This document shows, piece by piece, positions 27,296 to 36,781 of a DNA stretch of 64,000 bases. Origin of the DNA: Pulveribacter suum (GTDB lineage: Bacteria > Pseudomonadota > Gammaproteobacteria > Burkholderiales > Burkholderiaceae_C); contig NZ_CP027792.1 of assembly GCF_003013695.1 (NCBI RefSeq), positions 2,748,501 to 2,812,500 on the forward strand, in the 5' to 3' direction. How positions within the stretch are numbered: position 1 is the stretch's first letter; the number at the start of each line of letters is the position of its first letter. The notes beneath the pieces were generated by a model. The model worked only from the letters and a program-made list of their open reading frames with translations. It ran no database searches and was not told where the DNA came from. The position numbers and the translations under genes were made by a program.

Positions 27296-27916
27296 ATGCA
27301 GGCACTACTTGCCTTCTCGCGGGCCGTCGATCGGCTGAACGCCTTCGTCGGCCGATATTGCATCTGGCTGATCTTTGCCGCCACCCTCATCAGCGCGGCC
27401 AACGCGGTGGTGCGCAAGACCTTCAACTACAGCTCCAACGCCTTCCTGGAAGTGCAGTGGTACCTGTTCGCCTGGTCGTTCCTGGTGGCCGCGGGCTACA
27501 CGCTGCTGCAGCGCGAGCACGTGCGCATCGACGTGCTCAACAGCCGGCTGTCCAAGCGCACGCAGGTGTGGATCGACATCGTCGGCTTCGCGCTGTTCCT
27601 CACGCCGGTGTGCATCCTGGTGCTGTGGCTGGGCGTGCCGATGCTGATCACGCGCTTCGAGTCGGGCGAAGTTTCGGGCAACCCGGGCGGGCTGATCCGC
27701 TGGCCGGTGTGGGTGGCGCTGCCGCTGGGGTTCACGCTGCTCATGCTGCAGGGCTGGTCCGAGCTCATCAAGCGCGTGGCCTTCCTGCGCGGCCAGGGCC
27801 CCGATCCGATGGGCCGTCTGTCCAACCAGAGCGACGAGGAAGCCCTCGTCGAGGCCCTGCGCGTGCAGCAGGCCGAGAAGGACCAACAGGCCGCCTCCGG
27901 CGCCGCCGCCCGCTGA
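27296..27916 (+). CDS. TRAP transporter small permease (FcbT2/DctQ type)
   Basis: A 206-residue membrane protein with four predicted helices, forming the small subunit of a TRAP uptake system. SSNAFLEVQWYLFAWSFLVA and LQREHVRIDVLNSRLSKRTQ are characteristic of the mannitol/chloroaromatic-type subgroup. Starts at 27296 behind GTGGAG. It lies 24 bases before the large permease. Confidence 0.9.
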   Translation: MQALLAFSRAVDRLNAFVGRYCIWLIFAATLISAANAVVRKTFNYSSNAFLEVQWYLFAWSFLVAAGYTLLQREHVRIDVLNSRLSKRTQVWIDIVGFALFLTPVCILVLWLGVPMLITRFESGEVSGNPGGLIRWPVWVALPLGFTLLMLQGWSELIKRVAFLRGQGPDPMGRLSNQSDEEALVEALRVQQAEKDQQAASGAAAR

Positions 27917-27940
27917 CCGACCGCCCGGAGCACCTTTTCC

Positions 27941-29785
27941 ATGGAATTTCTCACCTCCAATTTCGCCCCGATCATGTTTGCGGGCCTGGCCTGCTTTCTG
28001 ATCCTGGGCTTTCCCGTGGCCTTCAGCCTGGGCGCCTGCGGGCTGTTCTTTGGCGTCGTCGGCATCGAGCTGGGCGTGTTTCCCGCGTCCATCCTGGCCT
28101 GGCTGCCCGAGCGGCTGATCGGCATCATGTCCAACGACACGCTGCTGGCCGTGCCCTTCTTCACCCTCATGGGGCTGGTGCTGGAGCGCAGCGGCATGGC
28201 CGAGGACCTGCTGGACTCGGTGGGCCAAGTGTTCGGCCCGATGCGCGGCGGCCTGGCGCTGGCGGTGATATTCGTCGGCGCGCTGCTGGCCGCAACCACC
28301 GGCGTGGTCGCCGCATCGGTCATCTCGATGGGCCTGATCTCCATGCCCATCATGCTGCGCTACGGCTACAGCCGGCCGCTGACCAGCGGCGTCATCGCCG
28401 CCTCCGGCACGCTGTCGCAGATCATCCCGCCCTCGCTGGTGCTGATCATCATGGCCGACCAGCTGGGCAAGAGCGTGGGCGACATGTACAAGGGCGCCTT
28501 CACGCCGGCCTTCATCCTGGTGGGCCTGTACGTGCTGTGGGTGATCATCCTGGCGATCTTCAAGCCGCACGCGGTTCCGGCCCTGCCGCCCGAGGCGCGC
28601 ACGCTGCGCGAGCCCGACGGCAGCGCCGGCTACCCCTCGCTGCTGGTGGTGGTGGCGCTGTCCGCGCTGGTGGCCTGGGTGCTGGAGTCGCACATGGCCG
28701 ACATCCACACCTGGTGGAGCGGCGCGGTGGTGGAGTCGGTGCCGACCGATGAGAAAGTGGTCGTGGCCGCCTGCGGCGGGGCCTTCGTCGCCTGGCTGAT
28801 CGCCGTGGTCAACCGCGTGGCGCGCCTGGGCCTGCTGTCGCGCCTGGCCGAGCGCGTGACGTTCGTGCTGATCCCGCCGCTGCTGCTCATCTTCCTGGTG
28901 CTGGGCACGATCTTCCTGGGCGTGGCCTCGCCCACGGAAGGCGGCGCCATGGGCGCGGTGGGCGCGCTCATCATGGCCATGCTGCGCGGGCGGCTGTCGT
29001 GGTCGCTGCTCAAGCAGGCCCTGGCGTCCACCACCCGGCTGGCATCGTTCGTCATGTTCATCCTGATCGGTGCAACCATGTTCAGCATGGTCTTCCAGGC
29101 CGCCGACGGACCGCGCTGGGTGGAGCACCTGCTGGCCGACCTGCCCGGCGGGCAGATCGGGTTCCTGATCTTCGTGAACCTGATGATCTTCTTCCTGGCG
29201 TTCTTCCTGGACTATTTCGAGCTGTCGTTCATCGTGGTGCCGCTGCTGGCCCCCGTGGCCGACAAGCTGGGCATCGACCTGATCTGGTTTGGCGTGCTGC
29301 TGGCGGTGAACATGCAGACCTCGTTCCTGCACCCGCCGTTCGGCTTCGCGCTGTTCTTCCTGCGCTCGGTGGCGCCGGAAAAGCCGTACGTGGACACGGT
29401 GACCGGCAAGGTGATGGAGCCGGTGACCACCATGCAGATCTATCGTGGCGCGATCCCCTTCCTGATCCTGCAGCTGTTCATGGTCGGCATCCTGATCGCC
29501 TTCCCCGGCCTGGTCACGGGCAGCCTGGACAAGAAGGTCGAGGTCAACATGGACGCCATCGGCGCGCAGATGCTGGAGAGCCTGGGCCAGGACAACGGCT
29601 ACGGCGCGGGCGAACCGCTACCGGGCAGCGGTAGCGGCAGCGGCGCCGCCCCGGCCATGCCCGAGCCCGAGTCGCCGGGCGGTGCGGACGATGCGGCGGC
29701 CGAGGACGACCCCTTCAAGGCCATCCAGGGAGCGGTGCAGCAAGACCCGCCGCCGAGCCCGCCGGAGGCCGGCGCCAGCCAGTAG
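27941..29785 (+). CDS. TRAP transporter large permease (FcbT3/DctM type), extended
   Basis: A 614-residue permease, clearly longer than the usual ~430. The core begins FAPIMFAGLACFLILGFPVA and contains ASGTLSQIIPPSLVLIIMAD and NMQTSFLHPPFGFALFFLRS. The additional length comes from a helix pair inserted around 225-310 (normal for this subgroup) and a C-terminal hydrophilic tail of ~70 residues rich in Gly, Ser, Pro and acidic residues after about 540. The tail has no recognised domain. Works with the small permease and the binding protein encoded convergently. Confidence 0.9.
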   Translation: MEFLTSNFAPIMFAGLACFLILGFPVAFSLGACGLFFGVVGIELGVFPASILAWLPERLIGIMSNDTLLAVPFFTLMGLVLERSGMAEDLLDSVGQVFGPMRGGLALAVIFVGALLAATTGVVAASVISMGLISMPIMLRYGYSRPLTSGVIAASGTLSQIIPPSLVLIIMADQLGKSVGDMYKGAFTPAFILVGLYVLWVIILAIFKPHAVPALPPEARTLREPDGSAGYPSLLVVVALSALVAWVLESHMADIHTWWSGAVVESVPTDEKVVVAACGGAFVAWLIAVVNRVARLGLLSRLAERVTFVLIPPLLLIFLVLGTIFLGVASPTEGGAMGAVGALIMAMLRGRLSWSLLKQALASTTRLASFVMFILIGATMFSMVFQAADGPRWVEHLLADLPGGQIGFLIFVNLMIFFLAFFLDYFELSFIVVPLLAPVADKLGIDLIWFGVLLAVNMQTSFLHPPFGFALFFLRSVAPEKPYVDTVTGKVMEPVTTMQIYRGAIPFLILQLFMVGILIAFPGLVTGSLDKKVEVNMDAIGAQMLESLGQDNGYGAGEPLPGSGSGSGAAPAMPEPESPGGADDAAAEDDPFKAIQGAVQQDPPPSPPEAGASQ

Positions 29786-29840
29786 CCACCGGGAGGGGCC
29801 GCCGCGCAGCGCGGTGGCCCTGCCCCCCCCGGGCGCCCAT

Positions 29841-29872
29841 AAAAAAACCGCAGCCCAGGCTGCGGTTTTTTT
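29841..29872. terminator. Bidirectional terminator between the TRAP genes
   Basis: A7 - CCGCAGC - CCAG - GCTGCGG - T7. Serves both the rightward permease genes and the leftward binding-protein gene. Confidence 0.9.
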
Positions 29873-29914
29873 GTGTTCCGCCCAGGCGCCACGCGGGCGC
29901 CCGGGCAGGAGGCG

Positions 29915-30997
29915 TCAGATCTTGACGCTGTTCATGTACTGGTTGAACGGGAACTCGGAGAAGCGGTTCCACAGGATCTGGTCACGCTGGAAGGCGCGCA
30001 TGTCCTGGTGGATCTTCTTGAACTCGGGCGACTTGGCCTCGTGCTCGGCGAACACTTCCATGCAGGCCTTGAAGCCGGCGTCGTTCACGGCCTTGGGGAA
30101 GGCCTTGAGCTGCGTGCCGCTGGCCACCAGGCGCTTCAAGGCCTGCGGGTTCAGCGCCATGTACTTGGCCGTGCCGTCGGCGGCCGCCACGGCGGCGGCA
30201 GCACGGACGATGGCCTTGTTCTCGGGCGAGAGCTTCTCGAACGCCTTGTTGTTGATGAAGAACTCCAGGTCGGCGCCGCCTTCCCACCAGCCGGGGTAGT
30301 AGTAGTACTTGGCCACCTTGTTGAAGCCCAGCTTCTCGTCGTCGTACGGGCCGACGAATTCCACGGCGTCCAGCGTGCCCTTTTCCAGCGCCTGGTACAG
30401 GTCGCCGGCAGGCAGGTTCTGCGCCACCACGCCCAGCTTGGCCATGCCCTCGCCGAACACGCCGCCGCCCATGCGCATCTTCAGGCCCTTGAGGTCCTCG
30501 ACGCCCTTGATCTCCTTGCGGTACCAGCCGCCCATCTGGGTGGTGGTGTTCAGCGCGCTGAGCGTCTGGAAGTTGTACTTCGAGAAGAACTCGTTCATCA
30601 GCTTGCGGCCGTTGCCATGGTCCTTCCACGCCATGTTCTGCAGGGCGGTGAGACCGAAGGGCACAGCGCAGCTGAAGGCGAAGATGGGGTCCTTGCCGGT
30701 GAAGTAGTACGCCGCGGACAGGGCCATCTCGATGGTGTCCTTCTCCAGCGCGTCCACCACGCCGAAGGCCGGCATCAGCTCGCCGGCGGCGTGCACCGAC
30801 ACTTCGAATTTTCCGCCCGAGAGCTCCTTGACGGTCTCGGAGAACTTCACGGCGGTGCCGAAAATGGTGTCCAGGGACTTGGGGAAGCTGGCGGCAAGGC
30901 GCCAGCGCACAGCGGCCTGGGCATGCACGGCAGGCGCCACGCCGGCGGCGAGGACGCCGGCCAGCCCGGCCTGCTTGATGATGGAACGACGATCCAT
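29915..30997 (-). CDS. TRAP transporter binding protein, TakP/FcbT1-like
   Basis: A 360-residue periplasmic solute-binding protein. The signal MDRRSIIKQAGLAGVLAAGV has a twin-arginine look and ends AVHAQA. GLKMRMGGGVFGEGMAKLG carries the arginine that holds the substrate carboxylate, and EFVGPYDDEKLGFNKVAKYY with YYYPGWWEGGADLEFFIN matches the 2-oxo-acid-binding TakP group. The likely substrate is therefore an alpha-keto acid or similar carboxylate (inference). Convergent to its permease genes, unusual for an operon-type system. Confidence 0.9.
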   Translation of the reverse strand: MDRRSIIKQAGLAGVLAAGVAPAVHAQAAVRWRLAASFPKSLDTIFGTAVKFSETVKELSGGKFEVSVHAAGELMPAFGVVDALEKDTIEMALSAAYYFTGKDPIFAFSCAVPFGLTALQNMAWKDHGNGRKLMNEFFSKYNFQTLSALNTTTQMGGWYRKEIKGVEDLKGLKMRMGGGVFGEGMAKLGVVAQNLPAGDLYQALEKGTLDAVEFVGPYDDEKLGFNKVAKYYYYPGWWEGGADLEFFINNKAFEKLSPENKAIVRAAAAVAAADGTAKYMALNPQALKRLVASGTQLKAFPKAVNDAGFKACMEVFAEHEAKSPEFKKIHQDMRAFQRDQILWNRFSEFPFNQYMNSVKI

Positions 30998-31191
30998 GGA
31001 CTGTTTCTCCAGTTGGTATGAAAACAAAGCGCGGCGCATGGGATCACGGCGCACAGGCCAGCCACGCGCAGCGGCGCCACAAATTGTAAAAACCGTACGG
31101 CGTCCGGCCGTTACGGGTTTCCCCTCGAAAAGCGCGGCGCGGGGCAATTAAACACGGCCAGCGGCCCGCAGGGCTGTCGCCACCGCGGCGT

Positions 31192-33084
31192 TCAGGCCGC
31201 GGCGCGCCCGTTGTGGCCCGCCTGCGTGGCATTGAAACGGGCGGTGATCGCGCGTTCGATGCCGGCGGCGTCCAGCCCCTGCAGGGCCAGCAGGCGCGCC
31301 GGGTCGCCGTGCTCGACAAACGTGTCGGGCAGGCCCAGTTGCAGCACGGGTCGCAAGACGCCAGCGGCGTTCAGCGCCTCGCACACGGCACTGCCCGCGC
31401 CGCCCATGATGGCGCCCTCTTCCACCGTGACGATGGCCTCGTGCGTGGCGGCCACGCGCAGCAGCAGCTCGGTGTCCAGCGGCTTGGCCCAGCGCATGTT
31501 CACCACCGTGGCGTCCAGCCCTTGGGCCGCCTGCAGTGCCGGGTACAGCAGCGTGCCGAAGGCCAGGATGGCGATGCGGCGGCCTTCGCGGCGCACCTCG
31601 CCCTTGCCATAGGGCAGGCCCTCCAGGCTGGCCAGCGGCACGGCGCCCACGCCCGCGCCGCGCGGGTAGCGCACGGCCACCGGGTGGTCCTGCTCGTAGG
31701 CGGTGGTGAGCAGCTGGCGGCATTCGCGCTCGTCGGCCGGGCAGGCCATGGCCATGTTGGGGATGCAGCGCACGAACGGAATGTCATACGCCCCGGCGTG
31801 CGTGGCGCCGTCCGCGCCCACCAGGCCGGCGCGGTCCAGCGCGAAGACCACCGGCAGGTTCTGCAGCGCCACGTCGTGGATCAGCTGGTCGTAGCCGCGC
31901 TGCAAGAACGTCGAGTAGATCGCCACCACGGGCTTCACGCCCTCGCAGGCCATGCCGGCGGCAAACGTCACGGCGTGCTGCTCGGCGATGCCCACGTCGT
32001 AGTAGCGGCCGGGAAAGCGCTGCTCGAACTCAACCATGCCCGAGCCCTCGCGCATGGCCGGCGTGATGCCCACCAGGCGGGCATCCTGCTCGGCCATGTC
32101 GCACAGCCACTGGCCGAAGACCTGGGTGAAGGTCTGCTTCGGGGGCGTGGCCGGCTTGACCAGGCCGATCTTGGGGTCGAACTTGCCCGGGCCGTGGTAG
32201 GCCACCGGGTCGGCCTCGGCCAGCTTGTAGCCCTGGCCCTTCTTGGTCACCACGTGCAGGAACTGCGGGCCCTGCAGGTCGCGGATGTTCTCCAGCGTGG
32301 GAATGAGCGAATCGAGGTCGTGCCCGTCGATGGGCCCGATGTAGTTGAAGCCGAACTGCTCGAACATGGTGGCCGGCACCACCATGCCCTTGGCCTGCTG
32401 CTCCAGCCGCTTGGCCAGCTCCAGCAGCGGCGGCACGTTCTTCAGCACGTTCTTGCCCACGTCGCGCGCACGGGTGTAGAAGTTGCCGCTCATCAGCTGG
32501 GCGAGGTAGCGGTTGAGCGCGCCCACCGGCGGGCTGATGCTCATGTCGTTGTCGTTCAGCACCACCAGCAGGTTCGCGTCGGCCACGCCGGCGTTGTTCA
32601 GTGCCTCGAAGGCCATGCCGGCCGTCATGGCGCCGTCGCCGATGATGGCCACGCAGTGGCGCTGCACGCCCTGCTGGCGCGCGGCCAGGGCCATGCCGAG
32701 CGCCGCGGAGATGCTGGTCGATGAGTGCGCGGTGCCAAAGGTGTCGTACTCGCTCTCGGCGCGCTGCGGAAAGCCCGACAGGCCGTCCAGCTGGCGCAGC
32801 GAGCCCATGCGTTCGCGCCGGCCGGTGAGGATCTTGTGCGGGTAGGTCTGGTGGCCCACGTCCCACACCAGCCGATCCTGGGGCGTGCTGAACACGGCGT
32901 GCAAGGCGATGGTCAGCTCCACCGTGCCCAGGTTGGACGACAGGTGGCCGCCGGTCTGCGAGACGCTCTCCAGCACGAAGGCGCGCAACTCGCCGGCCAG
33001 GAGCTTCAAGTCGGCACGCGAGAGGCGGCGCAGGTCGGCCGGGTCATGGATGCGCTCGAGCAGCGGGTAGTTCGTGGTGGACAT
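31192..33084 (-). CDS. dxs: 1-deoxy-D-xylulose-5-phosphate synthase
   Basis: A 630-residue thiamine-diphosphate enzyme that joins pyruvate and glyceraldehyde-3-phosphate in the first step of the MEP isoprenoid route. [18 protein letters not shown] (cofactor binding, about 155-172), the [10 protein letters not shown] region, [15 protein letters not shown] and the final FVEHGD are standard. Last gene of xseB-ispA-dxs on this strand. The 67-base gap to ispA is mostly a dispersed repeat, so the dxs ribosome site is poor. Confidence 0.96.
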   Translation of the reverse strand: MSTTNYPLLERIHDPADLRRLSRADLKLLAGELRAFVLESVSQTGGHLSSNLGTVELTIALHAVFSTPQDRLVWDVGHQTYPHKILTGRRERMGSLRQLDGLSGFPQRAESEYDTFGTAHSSTSISAALGMALAARQQGVQRHCVAIIGDGAMTAGMAFEALNNAGVADANLLVVLNDNDMSISPPVGALNRYLAQLMSGNFYTRARDVGKNVLKNVPPLLELAKRLEQQAKGMVVPATMFEQFGFNYIGPIDGHDLDSLIPTLENIRDLQGPQFLHVVTKKGQGYKLAEADPVAYHGPGKFDPKIGLVKPATPPKQTFTQVFGQWLCDMAEQDARLVGITPAMREGSGMVEFEQRFPGRYYDVGIAEQHAVTFAAGMACEGVKPVVAIYSTFLQRGYDQLIHDVALQNLPVVFALDRAGLVGADGATHAGAYDIPFVRCIPNMAMACPADERECRQLLTTAYEQDHPVAVRYPRGAGVGAVPLASLEGLPYGKGEVRREGRRIAILAFGTLLYPALQAAQGLDATVVNMRWAKPLDTELLLRVAATHEAIVTVEEGAIMGGAGSAVCEALNAAGVLRPVLQLGLPDTFVEHGDPARLLALQGLDAAGIERAITARFNATQAGHNGRAAA

Positions 33085-33150
33085 ATGCTATGCTTTCAGG
33101 AGCTGCCAGCGCTTGTCTGACAAGCGCTGCGGGGCTTTTTTGCCCCAAAC
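33083..33150 (+). repeat. Dispersed repeat, copy 9, between ispA and dxs
   Basis: Forward copy with the most perfect inner dyad of the family: CAGCGCTTG / CAAGCGCTG. A second small stem, GGGGC / GCCCC around six T, abuts it. It occupies the leader of dxs. Confidence 0.75.
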
Positions 33151-33151
33151 T

Positions 33152-34057
33152 TCAGTGGGTGCGGTGCACCACCATGCCGGCCAGGGCCGCCAGGGCGCGC
33201 GTGTCGGGCAGGCCGCTGGCGGCCAGCTGGTCCAGGCTCTCGTGCAGCAGCGTGGCCGCATGGGCGCGGGCGCGCTCCAGGCCCATCAGCGAAACGTAGG
33301 TGGGCTTGTCGCTGGCGGCATCCTTGCCTGCCGTCTTGCCCAGGGTGGTGGAGTCTTGCGTCACGTCCAGCACATCGTCCACCACCTGAAAGGCCAGGCC
33401 GAGGGCCGCGCCGTAGCCGGACAGGGCGGTGCGTGCCGCCTCGGCGGGTGCGCCGCAGGCGGCGCCCATCTCCACGCTGGCGCGCAGCAGCGCGCCGGTC
33501 TTCAGGCGGTGCATGTGGCGCAGTTCGTCCTCGGTCAGGCGCTGGCCGACGTGGGCCAGGTCGATGGCCTGGCCGCCGGCCATGCCCTCGGCGCCGGCCG
33601 CGCGGGCCAGCAGGCGGCACAGCTGCGCCTGCATGGCGGCGGGCACGCCGTCCTCGGGCGTGAGCAGTTCAAAAGCCAGCGCCTGCAGCGCATCGCCCGC
33701 CAGCAGCGCCTGGGCCTGGCCAAAGCGCACATGCACCGTGGGCTTGCCGCGGCGCAGCACGTCGTTGTCCATGCAGGGCATGTCGTCGTGCACCAGGGAA
33801 TAGGCGTGTATCAGCTCCACCGCGCAGGCGGCGCGCAGCGCAGCCGGCTGGTGGCCGCCCACGGCCTCGGCAGCGGCCAGCACCAGCAGCGGGCGCAGGC
33901 GCTTGCCGCCATCGAGCACGGCGTAGCGCATGGCCTCGCCCAGGCCGGCAGGCGCGTCGGCGGGCAGAAAGCGCCCCAGCGCCTGCTCCACGCAGGCCAG
34001 CTGGGTCTGCATCCAGGGCGCCAGCGCGAAGGCAGCGGCGGGAGCGGCGGCCGTCAC
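33152..34057 (-). CDS. ispA: Polyprenyl (farnesyl) diphosphate synthase
   Basis: A 301-residue head-to-tail prenyltransferase making farnesyl diphosphate. The first aspartate motif [10 protein letters not shown] (about 95-104) and the second [13 protein letters not shown] (about 228-240) bind magnesium-diphosphate; GGKRLRPLL is the conserved N-terminal basic patch. The GTG at 34057 overlaps the xseB stop (GTGA), which fixes the start. Confidence 0.95.
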   Translation of the reverse strand: MTAAAPAAAFALAPWMQTQLACVEQALGRFLPADAPAGLGEAMRYAVLDGGKRLRPLLVLAAAEAVGGHQPAALRAACAVELIHAYSLVHDDMPCMDNDVLRRGKPTVHVRFGQAQALLAGDALQALAFELLTPEDGVPAAMQAQLCRLLARAAGAEGMAGGQAIDLAHVGQRLTEDELRHMHRLKTGALLRASVEMGAACGAPAEAARTALSGYGAALGLAFQVVDDVLDVTQDSTTLGKTAGKDAASDKPTYVSLMGLERARAHAATLLHESLDQLAASGLPDTRALAALAGMVVHRTH

Positions 34058-34296
34058 GGCTCGTTCCACGGCTGCAGCGCACCTTCGTCGAGCACGCGGA
34101 TTTGCTCCTGCACGGCCTCCAGCCGGGCTCGGCACAGCTGCAGCAGTTCGGCGCCGCGCTGGTAGCCGGCCAGCATCTGGTCCAGCGGCAGCTGGCCCGA
34201 CTCGATGCGGGCGACGAGTTGTTCAAGCTCCTGCAGGGCGGCCTCGTAGGTCGCCGGTTCGGGCTGTGGTGCGGGAGCGGCAGGGGCCTTGGGCAT
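34054..34296 (-). CDS. xseB: Exodeoxyribonuclease VII small subunit
   Basis: An 80-residue subunit of the single-strand exonuclease [43 protein letters not shown] and the ending ALQPWNEP fit the family closely. Start at 34296; no strong ribosome site. First gene of the xseB-ispA-dxs operon. Confidence 0.94.
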   Translation of the reverse strand: MPKAPAAPAPQPEPATYEAALQELEQLVARIESGQLPLDQMLAGYQRGAELLQLCRARLEAVQEQIRVLDEGALQPWNEP

Positions 34297-34436
34297 GAAG
34301 AAGAAAGCGGGGATGTGCAGCGCCGGGGCGCGCGGGTGGTCAACGGGCCATTTTAGGCCGCCCACCCGGCCGGCCGGCGCCAGGCCCGCTGGCACGCCAA
34401 TACACGCACCTGCGCAGAGGAAATAACCCCACCACC

Positions 34437-34499
34437 TACAATCCCATTCCTTGTCATGAACCGGCGATGGGTTAGCGCTCTCCGCCGGTTTTGTTTTTT
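34437..34499 (+). promoter_or_regulatory. Attenuator-like leader of the Rieske oxygenase gene
   Basis: TACAAT (34437-34442) is a fair -10 box. A short frame of 38 codons opens at the ATG at 34456, with almost no leader. Inside it AACCGGCG (34459-34466) pairs with CGCCGGTT (34483-34490) around a 16-base loop and runs into TTGTTTTTT. The frame continues to a TAA at 34570-34572, overlapping the oxygenase start in another frame. This looks like an attenuation leader; no sensing ligand is evident. Confidence 0.45.
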
Positions 34500-34559
34500 C
34501 CAGCCGTGCGCGCCCACACGCGCACCCTCCCTGTGGGGAGTCTTTAGGTCAGGTCACCC

Positions 34560-35699
34560 ATGTCTGATTTAAGTCTTCGACTGCAGCCGGCCACAAGCCA
34601 ACTCCCTGTCTCCAGCTACTTCGACCCGGCGCTGCTGCAGCGCGAGCGGGACACGCTGTTCCGCCAGGGCCCGCGCTACGTCGGCCACCAGCTCGCTGTG
34701 CCTGAGGCCGGCGACTACCTCGCGCTGGCGCAGGAGCAGCAGGGCCGGGCCCTGGTGCGCAACGCGCGGGGCGGCGTCGAGCTGATCTCCAACGTCTGCC
34801 GCCACCGCCAGGCCATCATGCTGCAGGGCCGGGGCAGCCTGCAGGGCCAGGGCAAGGGTCACGCGGGCGGCAACATCGTCTGCCCCATCCACCGCTGGAC
34901 GTATTCCAGCAGCGGCGAGCTGCTGGGCGCGCCGCACTTTGCGCACGACCCCTGCCTGCACCTGAACAATTACGGCCTGCGCGAGTGGAACGGCCTGCTG
35001 TTTGAGGACAATGGCCGCGACATCGCCGCCGACCTGGCCGGCATGGGCCCGGCGCACGACCTGTCGTTCGAAGGCTACGCGCTGGACCACGTCGAGCTGC
35101 ACGAGTGCCACTACAACTGGAAGACCTTCATCGAGGTGTACCTGGAGGACTACCACGTCGGCCCCTTCCACCCCGGCCTGGGCAACTTCGTCACCTGCGA
35201 CGACCTGCACTGGGAGTTCGGCCGCGAGTATTCGGTGCAGACCGTGGGCGTGGCGCCGACGTTCGGCAAGCCCGGCTCCGACATCTACAAGCAGTGGCAC
35301 GACGTGCTGCTGCGCTACCAGGGCGGCGAGCTGCCGCAGCGCGGCGCCATCTGGCTGACCTACTACCCGCACATCATGGTGGAGTGGTACCCGCACGTGC
35401 TCACGGTCTCCACGCTGCACCCCATCGGCGTGGACAAGACGCTGAACATGGTGGAGTTCTACTACCCCGAGGAAATCGTCGCCTTCGAGCGCGAGTTCGT
35501 CGAAGCCCAGCGCGCCGCCTACATGGAGACGGCCATCGAGGACGACGAGATCGCCGAGCGCATGGACGCCGGCCGCAAGGCCCTGCTGGCGCGTGGCGAC
35601 AACGAGGCCGGCCCCTACCAAAGCCCCATGGAAGACGGCATGCAGCACTTCCACGAGTGGTACCGCAGCAAGATGGGGAGCGATCTGGCGGGTGGCTGA
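34560..35699 (+). CDS. Rieske-type aromatic ring-hydroxylating oxygenase, alpha subunit
   Basis: A 379-residue oxygenase subunit. The Rieske cluster ligands are in NVCRHRQ (CxH, about 77-83) and CPIHRWTY (CxxH). The mononuclear iron region reads YNWKTFIEVYLEDYHVGPFH, giving the two histidines, with the distal carboxylate probably in the final third. No beta subunit or reductase is encoded nearby, so it is probably of the single-component-alpha type (related to choline or carnitine monooxygenases and to many uncharacterised oxygenases). Substrate unknown. Preceded by an attenuator-like leader. Confidence 0.87.
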   Translation: MSDLSLRLQPATSQLPVSSYFDPALLQRERDTLFRQGPRYVGHQLAVPEAGDYLALAQEQQGRALVRNARGGVELISNVCRHRQAIMLQGRGSLQGQGKGHAGGNIVCPIHRWTYSSSGELLGAPHFAHDPCLHLNNYGLREWNGLLFEDNGRDIAADLAGMGPAHDLSFEGYALDHVELHECHYNWKTFIEVYLEDYHVGPFHPGLGNFVTCDDLHWEFGREYSVQTVGVAPTFGKPGSDIYKQWHDVLLRYQGGELPQRGAIWLTYYPHIMVEWYPHVLTVSTLHPIGVDKTLNMVEFYYPEEIVAFEREFVEAQRAAYMETAIEDDEIAERMDAGRKALLARGDNEAGPYQSPMEDGMQHFHEWYRSKMGSDLAGG

Positions 35700-35726
35700 G
35701 CGCCGGCACGCCCCTCGCAGCCACTC

Positions 35727-35780
35727 CTAAAATAATAGCTGCTGGCGCCCTATCCACGGGCGCCAGCAGCTTTTTTTATT
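35727..35780 (+). repeat. Dispersed repeat, copy 10
   Basis: Forward copy (AAAATAATAGCTGCTGGCGC). Its two halves have become a perfect dyad. Confidence 0.75.
35737..35777 (+). terminator. Strong terminator formed by the repeat
   Basis: AGCTGCTGGCGCCC pairs over all 14 bases with GGGCGCCAGCAGCT around TATCCAC, followed by seven T. Located 38 bases after the oxygenase stop. Confidence 0.9.
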
Positions 35781-35805
35781 CATACCCCCTTCAATTCAAC
35801 ACCCC

Positions 35806-36702
35806 ATGCAAGCGCTCTGGATGGTTCTGGCTGCTTTCCTCTTTGCCAGCATGGGGCTGTGCGTGAAGATCGCCTCGGCCTGGTTCACTGCCGCCGAGCT
35901 GGTGTTCTGGCGCGGCCTGATCGGCATGGCCCTGCTGGCCCTGCTGGCACGCCGCCAGGGGGTGGGGCTGGCCACCCGCTACCCCGGCATGCACGCCTGG
36001 CGCAGCCTGGTGGGCGTGATCTCGCTGGGCGCCTGGTTCTACGCCATCGCCTTCCTGCCGCTGGCCACGGGCGCTACCCTCAACTACATGAGCAGCGTCT
36101 GGATCGCCGCCTTCATCACCGGCGGCGCGCTGCTCGCCTGGCGGCCCTCGGCGGGCACGCCGCGCCCGCTGCTGCAGGTGCCGCTGGTGCTCACCGTGCT
36201 GGTGGGCTTTGCCGGCGTGCTGCTGATGCTGCGCCCCAGCGTGGGCGAGGGCCAGGGCTTTGCCGGCACCGTGGGGCTGCTGTCGGGCTTTTGCGCGGCG
36301 CTGGCGTACATGCAGGTCTCGGCGCTGTCGCGCCTGGGCGAGCCCGAGGCGCGCACGGTGTTCTATTTCGCGCTGGGCTCGGCCGTGGCTGGCGGCGCCG
36401 CCACCCTGGCCACGGGCGCGTCGCCCTGGCCCGGCTGGGCGGCGCTGTGGTTGCTGCCGCTGGGCCTGCTGGCCGCCGGCGGGCAGCTGTGCATGACGCT
36501 GGCCTACTCCCGCGCGCTCACGCCGCGCGCCACGCTGGTGGTGGCCAACCTGCAGTACACCGGCATCATCTTTGCCAGCTTCTACGGCGTGCTGGTGTTT
36601 GGTGACGACCTGCCGCCGATCGCCTGGGCCGGCATGGCGCTGATTGCCGCCAGCGGCATCACCGCGTCGGTGCTGCGCGCCCGGGGCGCCGCCGGCGACT
36701 GA
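35806..36702 (+). CDS. EamA/DMT family transporter
   Basis: A 298-residue inner-membrane protein with ten predicted helices and two EamA repeats. FASMGLCVKIASAWFTAAEL opens the first and SGFCAALAYMQVSALSRLGE the second; the RMA-like RGLIGMALLALLARR follows helix two. Likely a small-metabolite exporter; substrate not deducible. Confidence 0.85.
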   Translation: MQALWMVLAAFLFASMGLCVKIASAWFTAAELVFWRGLIGMALLALLARRQGVGLATRYPGMHAWRSLVGVISLGAWFYAIAFLPLATGATLNYMSSVWIAAFITGGALLAWRPSAGTPRPLLQVPLVLTVLVGFAGVLLMLRPSVGEGQGFAGTVGLLSGFCAALAYMQVSALSRLGEPEARTVFYFALGSAVAGGAATLATGASPWPGWAALWLLPLGLLAAGGQLCMTLAYSRALTPRATLVVANLQYTGIIFASFYGVLVFGDDLPPIAWAGMALIAASGITASVLRARGAAGD

Positions 36703-36781
36703 TGCGGCGCGCGCCGACGCCGCGCGCGCGGGCGCGGCGCCACAATCAGGCCCTCACCGTCCTTCAAGCGTGCCCTTCGCC

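Noticed and set aside
27305..29332. Long antisense frame opposite the TRAP permease genes
   Set aside because: Histidine/glutamine-rich shadow of two well-recognised transporter genes; no family similarity.
34459..34499. Known riboswitch class before the Rieske oxygenase
   Set aside because: The leader is short and I could not match it to any riboswitch consensus I know; the attenuator reading is simpler.
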